A DNA stretch of 64,000 nt from Campylobacter taeniopygiae (GTDB taxonomy: Bacteria > Campylobacterota > Campylobacteria > Campylobacterales > Campylobacteraceae). Shown here piece after piece: positions 53,971 through 64,000 of the stretch (position 1 is its first letter; each line of letters opens with the position of its first letter). The DNA lies in assembly GCF_005406225.1 (NCBI RefSeq), contig NZ_NXLY01000010.1:1-64000 (forward strand), given 5' to 3'. The position numbers and the translations under genes are program-made. The notes under the pieces are model-generated. The model saw only the letters and a program-made list of their open reading frames with translations. It ran no database searches and was not told the DNA's origin.

Positions 53971-55134
53971 ATGACAATAAATTCGGCAAATCCTTATCAA
54001 AATTTGGCTTTGTCTAATCCTTTAAATAACAATTCTGCTTTGAATTTGATCAAGGATAGAGAAATTTCAAATTTGAAAGAGGATCATCATTTAGAACAAT
54101 TAAATTACATTTTTAACAATGTAAGCTATGCGAGTGAGTTTGGTTTTAGAACTAATGAAGAAGGCTTTTTTGATAAAGATCTAAATAAAATAGCCAATAT
54201 TCCAGAATCTTATAATATTCATATTAAAAGTGTTAGGAATATAGCAAAAGAATTAACAAAACAGGATGAAAATTTTAACTATAATAAAATAGATCTACCT
54301 TATCTTTTAAATAGTTATTATAATTCTTTAAAAGCGATTAATAATGAATTTATGCAAGATGATAATGCTAATTTAAGTCGTAGCAATATTTCAAAGCTTT
54401 CAGCGGGTTTTTCTACAGAAAATGGAGAGTTTTTAGGTAAAATCACAAGAATTTATGATAACCAAGAAGAGCTAAATTCTGCACTAGATAAAAATACTCA
54501 TCTTAATACTTTAATGCTTGATAATAAAGTTATAAGTTTTCATTTTGATAAAACTTTAAATAATACTTCTTCTAATGAAATTTTAAAACCTTATTTAACA
54601 AAAAATTCAGAAGTTTCAAAATCGGGGCTTTTGATGAATTTTATTTATCAAGATATTAAGACTCAAAATGAGAATGAATTTAATTTTTTTATGAAACCGG
54701 TTAATTTAGATATCAGCTCTCGCCAGAATTTGCAAAAACTTCTTGATGGAAAAATGGATATTGAAGATTATATTAAAAAAAATAATGAAGAAAAAATGAG
54801 TTTCGATTTGTATCTTTACGTCAATGGAGTCAATAAAAAAACCATTTCTAAAGATAAACTTTCTGTGTTTTTTCAACAATATATTAATTATCAAAAAGAT
54901 ATGGATTTGAAAGAATTTGCTAATTCAAGTTCAATTTTTCAAATTTATACTGATCAAATAAAAAATGATTTTAATGATTTAAAAGAAGAATATAAAAAAC
55001 AAAGTCAGGATGTTTCTAGGATAGATAAAGCAAATACGATGCGTTCTAGTTCTATAGATCATTTTTTAGATCGTCGCCAAAAACAAGCGAATTTAAATAA
55101 AATACTTAATTCTTATATGTCTGTTATGATGTAA
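53971..55134 (+). CDS. Sigma-54-dependent hypothetical protein (flagellar co-expressed type)
   Basis: A 387-residue soluble protein with a Ser/Asn-rich start (MTINSANPYQNLALSNPLNN) and no signal peptide. The disordered N-terminus is like those of proteins exported through the flagellar apparatus. No catalytic domain is recognised. The promoter is a consensus sigma-54 site. C. jejuni Cj0243c, the equivalent I recall, belongs to the RpoN regulon. A role as a flagellum-coexpressed secreted determinant is plausible but inferred. Confidence 0.8.
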   Translation: MTINSANPYQNLALSNPLNNNSALNLIKDREISNLKEDHHLEQLNYIFNNVSYASEFGFRTNEEGFFDKDLNKIANIPESYNIHIKSVRNIAKELTKQDENFNYNKIDLPYLLNSYYNSLKAINNEFMQDDNANLSRSNISKLSAGFSTENGEFLGKITRIYDNQEELNSALDKNTHLNTLMLDNKVISFHFDKTLNNTSSNEILKPYLTKNSEVSKSGLLMNFIYQDIKTQNENEFNFFMKPVNLDISSRQNLQKLLDGKMDIEDYIKKNNEEKMSFDLYLYVNGVNKKTISKDKLSVFFQQYINYQKDMDLKEFANSSSIFQIYTDQIKNDFNDLKEEYKKQSQDVSRIDKANTMRSSSIDHFLDRRQKQANLNKILNSYMSVMM

Positions 55135-55173
55135 TATAAGTAAAAAATAATGTGAATTTAAGTATTTAAAAAT

Positions 55174-55179
55174 TATAAT
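55174..55179 (+). promoter_or_regulatory. Candidate -10 box for the hemerythrin gene
   Basis: TATAAT at 55174-55179 in the 102-base gap before ATG 55237. The gap is very AT-rich, so chance matches are possible. Confidence 0.35.
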
Positions 55180-55236
55180 CTAAATTTTAAATAATAATTT
55201 AAAATTTAGAATTAACAGTAAATGAAAGTTTAAATT

Positions 55237-55638
55237 ATGATTTCTAACCAAAAAATTATTTCTATGAATAACGATCTTTTAGATTCTCAACATCAAGATC
55301 TTTTTGAAATTTCTATCAAACTTTCTTTAATGAATCATCGACATATTAATTCTAAAGAATTAAAAGAAGTTTTAAAAGAATTACTTGTTATGCTGAATCG
55401 ACATTTTTTAGATGAAGAAGCTTTTATGAGAGAAATTCATTATCCCTTCATGAAAGAGCATATGAAAATCCACCGTAATATTATTTTTGAAATTGAAGAA
55501 ATAATAGTAAGCGAAGCAAGATCAATCCATATTTTAACCGAAAAATTGGATTATGTGGTAAAAGATTTCATCATAAATCATACTTCAAAAGAAGATTATA
55601 AAATAGTAAAATATTATGAAAAAAAATTTAAAATTTAA
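55237..55638 (+). CDS. herA: Bacteriohemerythrin
   Basis: A 133-residue four-helix O2-binding protein with a di-iron site. Ligand pattern: His in DSQHQDLF near residue 19, HFLDEE (His and Glu) near 56-61, HYPFMKEHMKIH near 68-79, and HTSKED (His and Asp) near 114-119. In C. jejuni HerA (Cj0241c as I recall) helps protect Fe-S enzymes from oxidation; the neighbouring iscS-nifU pair for Fe-S assembly fits that theme. Symbol by analogy and position. Confidence 0.85.
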   Translation: MISNQKIISMNNDLLDSQHQDLFEISIKLSLMNHRHINSKELKEVLKELLVMLNRHFLDEEAFMREIHYPFMKEHMKIHRNIIFEIEEIIVSEARSIHILTEKLDYVVKDFIINHTSKEDYKIVKYYEKKFKI

Positions 55639-55780
55639 TTTAATATTTTTTTATTTTTCTTAATTTATAATTTAATTTTAGTATTTAAACTAAAATTAAT
55701 AAATTTCTGTTATTATCCATTTTAATTAACAAGATAAAAAATATCCTAAATTAAAAATGGATATAATTTTATAAGGATGA

Positions 55781-56965
<1,185 letters not shown>

Positions 56966-56976
56966 AAGGATAAAAA

Positions 56977-57948
56977 ATGGGAAAAAATAGTTTAATTGGA
57001 GGATCAATTTGGGATGAGTATTCCCAAAAAGTTCAAGATAGAATGAATAACCCTCAACATATGGGAGAATTTAGCGAAGAAGATGCTAAAAATCGCAATG
57101 CAAAGCTTATTGTGGCTGATTTTGGAGCAGAAAGTTGCGGGGATGCGGTAAGGCTTTTTTGGTTGGTTGATGAAAAAACAGATAAAATTATTGATGCCAA
57201 ATTTAAAAGTTTTGGCTGTGGCACTGCTATAGCAAGTAGTGATACTATGGTGGATCTTTGCATAGGAAAAACTGTAGATGAAGCAGTAAAAATTACAAAT
57301 TTGGATGTAGAATTTGCTATGCGTGACAATCCAGAAACTCCAGCAGTTCCACCTCAAAAAATGCATTGTTCGGTTATGGCTTATGATGTTATTAAACAAG
57401 CCGCGGCTCATTATAAAGGAATTAACCCTGAGGATTTTGAAGATCAAATTATAGTGTGTGAATGTGCTAGGGTAAGCCTTGGAACCATTAAGGATGTTAT
57501 TAGACTTAATGATTTGCATACAGTTGAAGAAATCACTCAATACACTAAAGCAGGTGCCTTTTGCAAATCTTGTGTTAAACCAGGTGGGCATGAAAAAAGG
57601 GATCATTATCTTGTAGATATTTTAGCCGAAACAAGAGCTGAAATGGATAGAGAAAAGTTAAAAAATGCTACAAAAAATGACGTTGCTTTTGATGAAATGA
57701 CTTTAGTAGGTCAGCTAAAAGCGGTAGAAAGCGTTTTGGATACTGAAATTCGCCCTATGCTTCATAATGATGGAGGCGATTTAGAGGTGATTGATATACA
57801 AAAGGCTGAAGGTGGTGCTATCGATGTTTATATTCGCTATTTAGGTGCCTGTAGTGGTTGTTCTAGCGGAAGTGGTGCTACTTTATACGCTATTGAAAAT
57901 ATTTTACAAGAAGAATTAAGCCCAAATATTCGCGTTATGCCAGTATAA
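56977..57948 (+). CDS. nifU: NifU-type Fe-S scaffold protein
   Basis: A 323-residue three-domain scaffold. The IscU-like N-terminal domain holds cysteines at ADFGAESCGDA, SFGCGTAI and MHCSVMA. The central BFD-type [2Fe-2S] domain has VCECARVSLGTIKDVIRL and FCKSCVKPGG, and the C-terminal NifU domain has GACSGCSSGSG near residue 295. This full-length NifU is characteristic of Campylobacter and Helicobacter, which use it with IscS for general Fe-S assembly. It converges on the MscS gene. Confidence 0.96.
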   Translation: MGKNSLIGGSIWDEYSQKVQDRMNNPQHMGEFSEEDAKNRNAKLIVADFGAESCGDAVRLFWLVDEKTDKIIDAKFKSFGCGTAIASSDTMVDLCIGKTVDEAVKITNLDVEFAMRDNPETPAVPPQKMHCSVMAYDVIKQAAAHYKGINPEDFEDQIIVCECARVSLGTIKDVIRLNDLHTVEEITQYTKAGAFCKSCVKPGGHEKRDHYLVDILAETRAEMDREKLKNATKNDVAFDEMTLVGQLKAVESVLDTEIRPMLHNDGGDLEVIDIQKAEGGAIDVYIRYLGACSGCSSGSGATLYAIENILQEELSPNIRVMPV

Positions 57949-57968
57949 GAATAGCAAAAGCTATTCTT
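57947..57968. terminator. Shared terminator between nifU and the MscS-type gene
   Basis: AAGAATAGC / GCTATTCTT with an AAAA loop, containing both convergent stop codons. On the plus strand it is followed by only two T, on the minus strand by TATACTGG. Confidence 0.6.
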
Positions 57969-59832
57969 TTGGCTGTAAATCAAGTGGAGGTAAATTTTCT
58001 ATATAAATACTGCGACTTGGGAAGGCAAAAGTCAAACCATTTTTTTCAATGATACGCATAAACTCAAGCATCAATTCTTGTCTAGCTTCTCTAAATTCTT
58101 TTGAATGAATTGATTTGGTATAAAAGTATAATTCTATATTGATGCTACTATCTGCAAATTCACTCAAAGCCACATAACAAGCATTTTTATAACCTTCAAG
58201 ATCATTAATGGATACTAAATTTTGGCGATATTTAGTAGTGTGATCTCCGTATTTTAAAGCGCTATCGTCTTCATGGGCTACTAAAGGACTTGAATTTAAA
58301 AGTTCTTTTAAATCTTTAATACAACTGTCTAATTTTTCAGGAGTGGCATCGTATCCTACGCCAAGATACATTTTTATATGACGCCCCATACGACGTTTGC
58401 TCCAGTTTTTAATATTAGCACCCATAATAGTTGAATTAGGTAGGAAAACTAAACAATTATCAAAAGTTCTTATAGTTGTTTTTCTAAGTCCTATTTCAAC
58501 AACGGTTCCTTCTATGCCTGAAACTTCAACCCAATCTCCTTGATTAAAACTATTATCAAATAATAATAAAATCGATGCAAAGAAATTAGCGATAATATCT
58601 TTAGCCGCCAAAGCAACAGCCAAACCACCAATTCCCAAAGATGCAATGATGGCTGAAATGTTAAAACCAAGTTGAGCTAAAATATAGAGTAAAGCTATAA
58701 TAATAATAACAAAATATAAAATTTTAATGACTAAATTAACCACTTCTTTTTTTTCGCTTTTCTTAGCTAATTTAGATACCAAAACCACGCCATAGCCATC
58801 AAGAATTTTCAAAACAAGCCAAGCTATTAAAACAGCATAAATGATATTAAAAAGATTACTCAAACTTATACTTAAAGGTGCGGGATAAAACGCTATGGTA
58901 AGACAAAGAGAAAGTGCATAACAAATGAGTAAAATACCTACAGGCTTTTTGATATTTCCAATAAAAATAACTTTAATATCATCAGCTTCTTTTTTATTAC
59001 GATAAATCAAACGCACAAGGAAAAAATAAACTATATTAGAAAAAAAGCGTCTTAAAGAAACAAAGAAAATTAAAACCAAAGCAGAAATAGTTATTTTCCC
59101 TACATTTAAAAAATCAATATTAACAAAAGCATTGATTTTATCAATCCAAATTTGAAGTCCTAAAAGAGAAAAAAGATAATTGCTTTCCAATAAATGAGCA
59201 TTAGAACGCAAATATTTTAAAATTTCTATATAAGCATTAAAAGCATTATTGATCATTGCTTCTTTAGAGGCAATTTTTTCAAGCTCTTTTGGATCGGTAA
59301 TTTTACTTTTATACTCATCTAAATCAATATTGATTAAATTTTGTAAATCCTCCATAGCTTTATCGACTGTAGATACTATACTTTCACTATCGGCTGCATT
59401 TTTAAAAAGTTTTTCTAATTCAAACAAAGATGAAAAGAAACTTTCAACCATATTAAAATAAACAAGATTTAAGCTTGTGTCAGTATAAACAAAAGGTTTG
59501 TTTAAACTTTTTTGTTGCAATTTTAGCAATTCTTGCTTTCTTTTTAAGAAATTTTCTATAGCTCTTTCGTCAATTTTTTGTTCGACTATCATATCAGGTA
59601 TTTCAGATAATATTGTTCTTTTATCTCTTTCAAATTCTTTTAAAATACCACTATAAGAACTTGAATTTTCATCATTATTTTTTCTAAATTCTCTAATTTG
59701 ATGCTCAATACCAATATATTTTTGAATCAAACCATAAACACCAGAATTTTGACTCGCATTAGTATCAATAAGCTGTAATTCATCGCCATAAAGATATAAA
59801 AGACTAAAAAAGATTAAAATTATTTTTTTCAT
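57961..59832 (-). CDS. MscS-type mechanosensitive channel
   Basis: A 623-residue protein: a signal peptide at residues 1-16, a periplasmic helical domain of about 220 residues, then five membrane helices between about 240 and 420. The conserved pore helix is IIASLGIGGLAVALAAKDIIANFFAS, followed by the beta domain QGDWVEVSGIEGTVVEIGLRKTTIRTFDN. These are diagnostic of MscS. The large periplasmic part places it among the long MscS-like channels. It releases solutes on hypo-osmotic shock. I recall Cj0238. It is 3 bases downstream of the carbonic anhydrase gene, so they are cotranscribed. Confidence 0.92.
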   Translation of the reverse strand: MKKIILIFFSLLYLYGDELQLIDTNASQNSGVYGLIQKYIGIEHQIREFRKNNDENSSSYSGILKEFERDKRTILSEIPDMIVEQKIDERAIENFLKRKQELLKLQQKSLNKPFVYTDTSLNLVYFNMVESFFSSLFELEKLFKNAADSESIVSTVDKAMEDLQNLINIDLDEYKSKITDPKELEKIASKEAMINNAFNAYIEILKYLRSNAHLLESNYLFSLLGLQIWIDKINAFVNIDFLNVGKITISALVLIFFVSLRRFFSNIVYFFLVRLIYRNKKEADDIKVIFIGNIKKPVGILLICYALSLCLTIAFYPAPLSISLSNLFNIIYAVLIAWLVLKILDGYGVVLVSKLAKKSEKKEVVNLVIKILYFVIIIIALLYILAQLGFNISAIIASLGIGGLAVALAAKDIIANFFASILLLFDNSFNQGDWVEVSGIEGTVVEIGLRKTTIRTFDNCLVFLPNSTIMGANIKNWSKRRMGRHIKMYLGVGYDATPEKLDSCIKDLKELLNSSPLVAHEDDSALKYGDHTTKYRQNLVSINDLEGYKNACYVALSEFADSSINIELYFYTKSIHSKEFREARQELMLEFMRIIEKNGLTFAFPSRSIYIENLPPLDLQPKE

Positions 59833-59835
59833 TTA

Positions 59836-60465
59836 TCATCTCCTATTTTGAATTAAAGTAAAGTTTTTTTCTTTAAAATTGTATTCATAAATTTCACCTG
59901 TTTCGATAATATAATACCAAGCATGAAGTTCTATTTTTCCTTGGTTTAGTGCCTCTTCAACTCCAGGATAGGTGAGAATATTTTGTAAAGAATTGACTAA
60001 ATTTAATTTTTCTGTAAGCCAAGATCTCATAGCTGTATCATTTTTTGATATCGATTTTATATCTTGTTTGATAGGCTCAAGCAAAGTGAGCCATTTTTTT
60101 ACATTTGGAATTTTACTCAATTCTTCATCAGAATAATAAAGTGCATTACATCCACCACAATTGCTATGTCCACACACAATAATATTTTTAATATGTAAAG
60201 AATTTAAAGCATATTCTATAGCAGAAGTGGTTGATAAAAAATCCTCCCCTATGCGATAAGGCGGAACGATATTTGCAATATTTCGGATCACAAAAAGCTC
60301 CCCTGGGCCTGTATTGGTTATTAAACTAGGGATAACTCTTGAATCAGAACATCCTATAAAAAGAGTGTGAGGATTTTGCTTATTTTTAAGACTTTCAAAA
60401 AGCTCTTTATGCTCTTTAAAATCTTGCTGCATAAATTTAATTGCACCGCTAATAAGATTTTCCAT
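59836..60465 (-). CDS. Beta-class carbonic anhydrase
   Basis: A 209-residue zinc enzyme interconverting CO2 and bicarbonate. Zinc ligands Cys39 (GCSDSRVIP), His100 and Cys103 (CGHSNCGGC), with the Asp41-Arg43 dyad. C. jejuni CanB (Cj0237 as I recall) is the corresponding capnophilic-growth enzyme, explaining its high CO2 need. Start at ATG 60465; the MscS gene follows. Confidence 0.95.
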   Translation of the reverse strand: MENLISGAIKFMQQDFKEHKELFESLKNKQNPHTLFIGCSDSRVIPSLITNTGPGELFVIRNIANIVPPYRIGEDFLSTTSAIEYALNSLHIKNIIVCGHSNCGGCNALYYSDEELSKIPNVKKWLTLLEPIKQDIKSISKNDTAMRSWLTEKLNLVNSLQNILTYPGVEEALNQGKIELHAWYYIIETGEIYEYNFKEKNFTLIQNRR

Positions 60466-60583
60466 AAAATACTACCTAAAAATAAAATAAATATTTATAA
60501 TTATAACAAAATCTACAACAATGTATTTTAAAATACTTAATATGAAATTTGTTTTAAAAAATAAATTGTTAAATAAATTTTGA

Positions 60584-60589
60584 TATAAT
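60584..60589 (+). promoter_or_regulatory. Promoter -10 box for the BI-1 gene
   Basis: TATAAT at 60584-60589 (TTTTGATATAATC), 35 bases before the preferred ATG 60624; the ribosome binding site AAGGAG is at 60611-60616. Confidence 0.6.
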
Positions 60590-60623
60590 CTTATTTGTAC
60601 AATTATATCAAAGGAGAATGATT

Positions 60624-61316
60624 ATGAGTCTTTATGATAGAGACTATTCAAAATCGAGAGAATTTGAAAATACAAGAACGAGTGATCTTGGCATTTTTAT
60701 CAAGCAAACATATCAGCTTTTTGCCGCATCGCTTTTGGCTGCTACAGTAGGTGCTTATGTGGGAATTTTCGCTTTAGCATCATTTTTTATTGAATCTTTG
60801 GTAACATTTTGGATTCTTTTTGCTATAGAACTAGGATTATTGTTTGCTTTGATGTATAAGAAAAAAGAAGCTCCATTAAATCTTATCTTACTTTTTGCCT
60901 TTACTTTTTGTTCAGGCTTAACACTTACGCCTTTACTTATTTCTGTTCTTGCTTTACCTGCAGGAGGAATTATCATAGCTCAAGCTTTTGCTTTAACTAC
61001 TGTGGCATTTGCAGGTCTTAGTATTTTTGCTATGAATACTAAAAAAGATTTTACTGTAATGGGTAAAGCTTTATTTATAGTTCTTTTGGTTGTTATTGCA
61101 GCATCTTTACTTAACATTTTCTTACATAGCAGCGTATTTAGTTTGGTTATTTCATCAGTATCTGCAATATTATTTTCATTTTATATTCTTTATGATACTC
61201 AAAATATTATTCGCGGAAACTATGAAACTCCAATTGAAGGAGCTGTAGCACTTTATCTTGATTTTGTAAATTTATTCATTAATTTACTTAATATTCTAAG
61301 AAGTCTTAACAGATAA
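60624..61316 (+). CDS. Bax inhibitor-1/YccA family membrane protein
   Basis: A 230-residue protein with seven membrane helices. The family signatures are visible: FIKQTYQLFAASLLAATVGAY, the region LTPLLISVLALP, and the C-terminal LYDTQNIIRGNYETPIEGAVALYLDFVNLFI with the conserved Asp pair. The ATG at 60624 is preferred since the earlier ATG 60618 lies only one base after AAGGAG. It is likely a pH-sensitive ion leak channel or FtsH regulator, known only from relatives. Confidence 0.9.
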   Translation: MSLYDRDYSKSREFENTRTSDLGIFIKQTYQLFAASLLAATVGAYVGIFALASFFIESLVTFWILFAIELGLLFALMYKKKEAPLNLILLFAFTFCSGLTLTPLLISVLALPAGGIIIAQAFALTTVAFAGLSIFAMNTKKDFTVMGKALFIVLLVVIAASLLNIFLHSSVFSLVISSVSAILFSFYILYDTQNIIRGNYETPIEGAVALYLDFVNLFINLLNILRSLNR

Positions 61317-61341
61317 TTTTTGCGTCGTAATGACGCAAAAA
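61317..61341. terminator. Terminator after the BI-1 gene
   Basis: TTTTTGCGTC / GACGCAAAAA with a 5-base loop, directly after the stop codon. The stem ends in A/T runs, so it could function in both directions. Confidence 0.75.
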
Positions 61342-61421
61342 TACAATAATTTCAAATCTTTTCAAGTTTTATTTCGCTAAAATATTTCAAGTTAAAATTA
61401 TTTCAAAGATTAGGAAAATTT

Positions 61422-61775
61422 ATGATTACTCTTTTAACTGTTCTACAATTTGTTATCGTTGTTATTATTTGTATAGCTGTTTTGTTACAAAAAAGTTCAA
61501 GCATAGGTCTTGGAGCTTATAGCGGAAGCAATGAAAGTCTTTTTGGCGCAAAAGGGCCTGCAAATTTTTTAGCTAAATTTACATTTATAATGGGTGTGTT
61601 TTTGATTGCTAATACCATAGGTTTAGGGTATTTATACAATCACACAAACAAAGATTCTTTAGCTGAAAAAATTAAAGTAGAAACCAATACAAGCATTCCA
61701 AGTGCTAATACAATCAATCCATCAAAAATTCCATCTATGCCGCAAAATTCATATGATACAAATGTAAGCAAATAA
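61422..61775 (+). CDS. secG: Protein translocase subunit SecG
   Basis: A 117-residue SecG: two membrane helices joined by the loop [30 protein letters not shown] near residues 23-52, the family signature. The C-terminal tail is hydrophilic. It assists SecYE-SecA export. It is the first gene of a run secG-frr-pyrE-RDD-nrdB with gaps of 10 bases or less or overlaps. Confidence 0.95.
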   Translation: MITLLTVLQFVIVVIICIAVLLQKSSSIGLGAYSGSNESLFGAKGPANFLAKFTFIMGVFLIANTIGLGYLYNHTNKDSLAEKIKVETNTSIPSANTINPSKIPSMPQNSYDTNVSK

Positions 61776-61785
61776 AAGGAAAAAT

Positions 61786-62343
61786 ATGATTAATGAAATT
61801 TTAGACAAACAAAAAAACCAAAACGATAAAAGCTTAGAAGCTTTAAAAAAAGATTTTACAACTTTAAGAACAGGCAAAGTTAATATTCATATATTAGATC
61901 ATATACAAGTTGATTATTATGGTAGTTTAACGCCTTTAAATCAAGTCGCGACTGTTTTAGCTAGCGATGCCTCAACTATTAGCATCACTCCTTGGGAAAA
62001 ACCTATGTTAAAAATCATAGAAAGTGCTATCGCTGCAGCAAATATCGGGGTTAATCCAAACAATGATGGGGAAAATGTTAAATTATTTTTCCCTCCAATG
62101 ACTAGAGAACAAAGAGAAGAAAATGTTAAACAAGCTAAAGCTATGGGCGAAAAAGCAAAAGTTTCAATCAGAAATCATCGAAAAGATGCTAATGATGGTA
62201 TTAAAAAACTAGAAAAAGATAAAGCAATTTCAGAAGATGAGGCAAAAAAAGCATATGATGAGGTGCAAAAAATTACAGATTCTTATTCTTCTAAAATTGA
62301 TGAAAGCGTTAAAAATAAAGAAACAGAACTTTTAAAGGTTTAA
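61786..62343 (+). CDS. frr: Ribosome recycling factor
   Basis: A 185-residue RRF that splits post-termination ribosomes together with EF-G. Core motifs: [20 protein letters not shown] near residues 27-46, [22 protein letters not shown] and the region [19 protein letters not shown] near 127-145. Complete; it is coupled to pyrE two bases downstream. Confidence 0.98.
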   Translation: MINEILDKQKNQNDKSLEALKKDFTTLRTGKVNIHILDHIQVDYYGSLTPLNQVATVLASDASTISITPWEKPMLKIIESAIAAANIGVNPNNDGENVKLFFPPMTREQREENVKQAKAMGEKAKVSIRNHRKDANDGIKKLEKDKAISEDEAKKAYDEVQKITDSYSSKIDESVKNKETELLKV

Positions 62344-62345
62344 TA

Positions 62346-62954
62346 ATGAATTTAGAAGAAATTTATAAAAACTGTCAAGCTTATTTAGAGGGTCATTTTT
62401 TATTAAGTTCTGGAAAACATTCTCAATTTTACCTTCAAAGTGCAAAAGTGCTAGAAAGTCCTGTCTTGGCTGAAAAATTATGTAAAGAATTGGCGAAAAT
62501 AATTTTTGAAAATTCTATAGAATTTGACAGTGTTTGTTCTCCAGCTTTAGGAGGAATTTTAGCAGGATATGAGTTAGCTAGAGCCTGTGATAAACGTTTT
62601 ATTTTCACTGAAAGAGTTAATAAAGAAATGACATTAAGACGAGGTTTTGAGGTTAAAAAAGGTGAAAAATTTATCGTTTGTGAGGATATTATTACTACAG
62701 GTGGTAGTGCTTTAGAAAGTGCAAAAATTATAGAAAGCCTCGGAGGAATTGTAGTGGGTTTTGCTGCTTTAGCAAATCGTGGGTTTTGTGCAGTAAAAAA
62801 TTTAAACACTCAATCAAAAGATAACGCTAAACTTCCTAGCAATATCCCTCTTTTTACTCTAGGAAATTTTGATTTTGAAATTTATGATGAAGAAAAATGC
62901 CCACTTTGCAAACAAGGAAGCAAAGCTATTAAACCAGGGAGTCGCGGAAATTAA
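62346..62954 (+). CDS. pyrE: Orotate phosphoribosyltransferase
   Basis: A 202-residue enzyme making OMP from orotate and PRPP. The PRPP-binding motif [13 protein letters not shown] lies near residues 115-127, and [20 protein letters not shown] near 16-35 is the orotate side. The C-terminal part has CPLCKQG, an added Cys pair typical of epsilonproteobacterial PyrE. It overlaps the RDD gene by one base. Confidence 0.97.
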   Translation: MNLEEIYKNCQAYLEGHFLLSSGKHSQFYLQSAKVLESPVLAEKLCKELAKIIFENSIEFDSVCSPALGGILAGYELARACDKRFIFTERVNKEMTLRRGFEVKKGEKFIVCEDIITTGGSALESAKIIESLGGIVVGFAALANRGFCAVKNLNTQSKDNAKLPSNIPLFTLGNFDFEIYDEEKCPLCKQGSKAIKPGSRGN

Positions 62955-63379
62955 TGAAAAAAACAAAAGCTAGAATAGCTTCGCGTTTTTTGCGATTTAA
63001 AGCTTTTGTTATTGATATTTTTCTTATTTATGTACCCATTTTATATTTAAGTTATTTTTGGTTAGGATCTAAGGATGCTTTTTTGCATAGTGGTTTTGCT
63101 ACCGCTTTATGTTCCTTTCTTTTTGGTTTAATTCAGGCTTTGTTTTTACAAAGAAAAGGGCAAAGTCCTGGTTTGAAAGCTTATGATCTTTATTTGGTAG
63201 ATTTTAAAAGCGGAAAAAAAATTTCTTTTTTAAAAATTATACTTAGATACATTATATTTTTCATAAGTTTTGGTTTATTGGTGGGAATATTTTTTAGTTT
63301 TATTAGAAAAGATTCTCTTAATTTACATGATATATTAACTCAAAGTTGCATCATAGAAAGGTTAAATAATAATGCATAG
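62954..63379 (+). CDS. RDD domain membrane protein
   Basis: A 141-residue protein with three membrane helices. The RDD signature is RFLRFKAFVIDIFLIY near residues 12-27 (Arg...Asp) with the second conserved region KGQSPGLKAYDL. Its function is unknown; related proteins are thought to transport ions or compatible solutes. Its stop overlaps nrdB by 8 bases. Confidence 0.85.
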   Translation: MKKTKARIASRFLRFKAFVIDIFLIYVPILYLSYFWLGSKDAFLHSGFATALCSFLFGLIQALFLQRKGQSPGLKAYDLYLVDFKSGKKISFLKIILRYIIFFISFGLLVGIFFSFIRKDSLNLHDILTQSCIIERLNNNA

Positions 63380-64000
63380 AAAAAGAATTTACAATCCCAA
63401 TTCAAATGAAACTCTTGGAGAAAGAAAAGTTTTTGATGGAAATCCTCATGGAATTCTTAATTTTACAAAGGCAAAATATACTTGGGCTTTGAAACTTTGG
63501 GATGTTATGGAAGCAAACACTTGGTTTCCTAAAGAAGTTGATACAACCAAAGACGCTCTTGATTATCGTTGTAATTTAACTTCTGGTGAGAAAAGAATGT
63601 ATGATTTAGTTTGGTCTCAACTGATTTCTATGGATAGTTTTCAAACCAATAATTTAGCAGACAATATCAATCCTTATATTACCGCACCTGAAATTAATGC
63701 AGTTTTAGCAAGACAAGCTTATGAAGAAGCTAATCATTCAAAATCTTATGCGGTTATGGTAGAGGCAATTTGTGAAAACACAGATTTAATTTATGAAATG
63801 GAAAAGCACGACGCAACTCTAAGGGAAAAGAATGATTTTATTTCCAATATTTATGAAGAATTAGCTGGTGATGTAGATGATAATAAATTATTACTTGCTA
63901 TGGTGGCAAATCAAATTTTAGAAGGAATTTATTTTTATAGTGGATTTACTGCAATTTACGCCCTTGCTAGAGCTGGTAAGATGTTGGGTTCAGCACAAAT
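63372..64000 (+). CDS. nrdB: Ribonucleotide reductase class Ia, beta subunit (partial)
   Basis: The first 209 residues of the R2 subunit, running off the right edge. ATG 63372 starts MHRKRIYNPNSNETLGERK. The di-iron ligand regions are visible: MDSFQTNN near 86-93, YEEANHSKSYAVMVEAI near 117-133 with Glu and His, and ILEGIYFYSGF near 182-192. The tyrosyl-radical subunit supplies deoxynucleotides with NrdA, under aerobic growth. Confidence 0.96.
   Translation, partial: MHRKRIYNPNSNETLGERKVFDGNPHGILNFTKAKYTWALKLWDVMEANTWFPKEVDTTKDALDYRCNLTSGEKRMYDLVWSQLISMDSFQTNNLADNINPYITAPEINAVLARQAYEEANHSKSYAVMVEAICENTDLIYEMEKHDATLREKNDFISNIYEELAGDVDDNKLLLAMVANQILEGIYFYSGFTAIYALARAGKMLGSAQ

Noticed and set aside
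57004..57606. 200-codon antisense frame inside nifU
   Set aside because: NifU on the plus strand is complete with all cysteine motifs; the antisense frame has shadow composition (Ile/Phe/Ser/His rich) and no ribosome binding site.

Overview
The window is AT-rich epsilonproteobacterial chromosome from the Campylobacter jejuni/C. coli group. I infer this from compact gene packing, TATAAT-type promoters without a clear -35 box, and housekeeping genes in an order I remember from C. jejuni (dnaB, a MATE exporter, the DUF2891/DUF979/DUF969 trio and efp; then pyrC, dgkA, eptC, xthA, moaC, rplT, rpmI, iscS, nifU, frr, pyrE and nrdB). The sequence alone does not fix the species.

Region 1 (1-9260). 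Two tandem copies of an unrecognised ~430-residue protein, the first cut by the window edge, are followed by dnaB, a MATE transporter, a pyridine-nucleotide oxidoreductase, DUF2891, the predicted permease pair DUF979/DUF969, efp, and the RNase P RNA gene rnpB.

Region 2 (9260-19800). A type VI secretion (T6SS) core locus has two divergent arms: leftward tssJ-tssK-tssL plus a lipoprotein and a small membrane protein, and rightward tssA-tssB-tssC-tssE-tssF-tssG. TssM, Hcp, VgrG and the ClpV ATPase TssH are not in the window. The tssA frame is interrupted near its end inside a (TA)6 repeat.

Region 3 (19800-37600). An accessory region made of recombining cassettes: three PAAR-like loci of the T6SS tip-protein type, of which two carry C-terminal toxin-like domains and one survives only as a start codon joined to what looks like the tail of a TNT-type (NAD glycohydrolase) toxin; candidate immunity genes next to each; five mosaic copies of a ~185-residue family; a DUF285/BspA-like repeat protein; and a tandem array of ankyrin-type proteins built from six copies of one unit. 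Many pieces are broken by A-tract indels, a nonsense codon or internal deletions. I read this as an effector/immunity reservoir for the T6SS next to it. This is the most interesting part of the window.

Region 4 (37600-40140). A DUF2779 nuclease-like protein, then about 950 bases holding a decayed WYL-regulator tail, a small ORF, an operator-like inverted repeat and a frameshifted small membrane protein.

Region 5 (40140-64000). Chromosomal backbone: a membrane chemoreceptor, a methyltransferase, pyrC, dgkA, eptC, xthA, moaC, an HDOD protein, a cytoplasmic chemoreceptor ending in a G10 tract, rplT/rpmI, a sigma-54-promoted gene, a hemerythrin, iscS/nifU, an MscS-type channel, carbonic anhydrase, a BI-1 protein, secG, frr, pyrE, an RDD protein and the start of nrdB.
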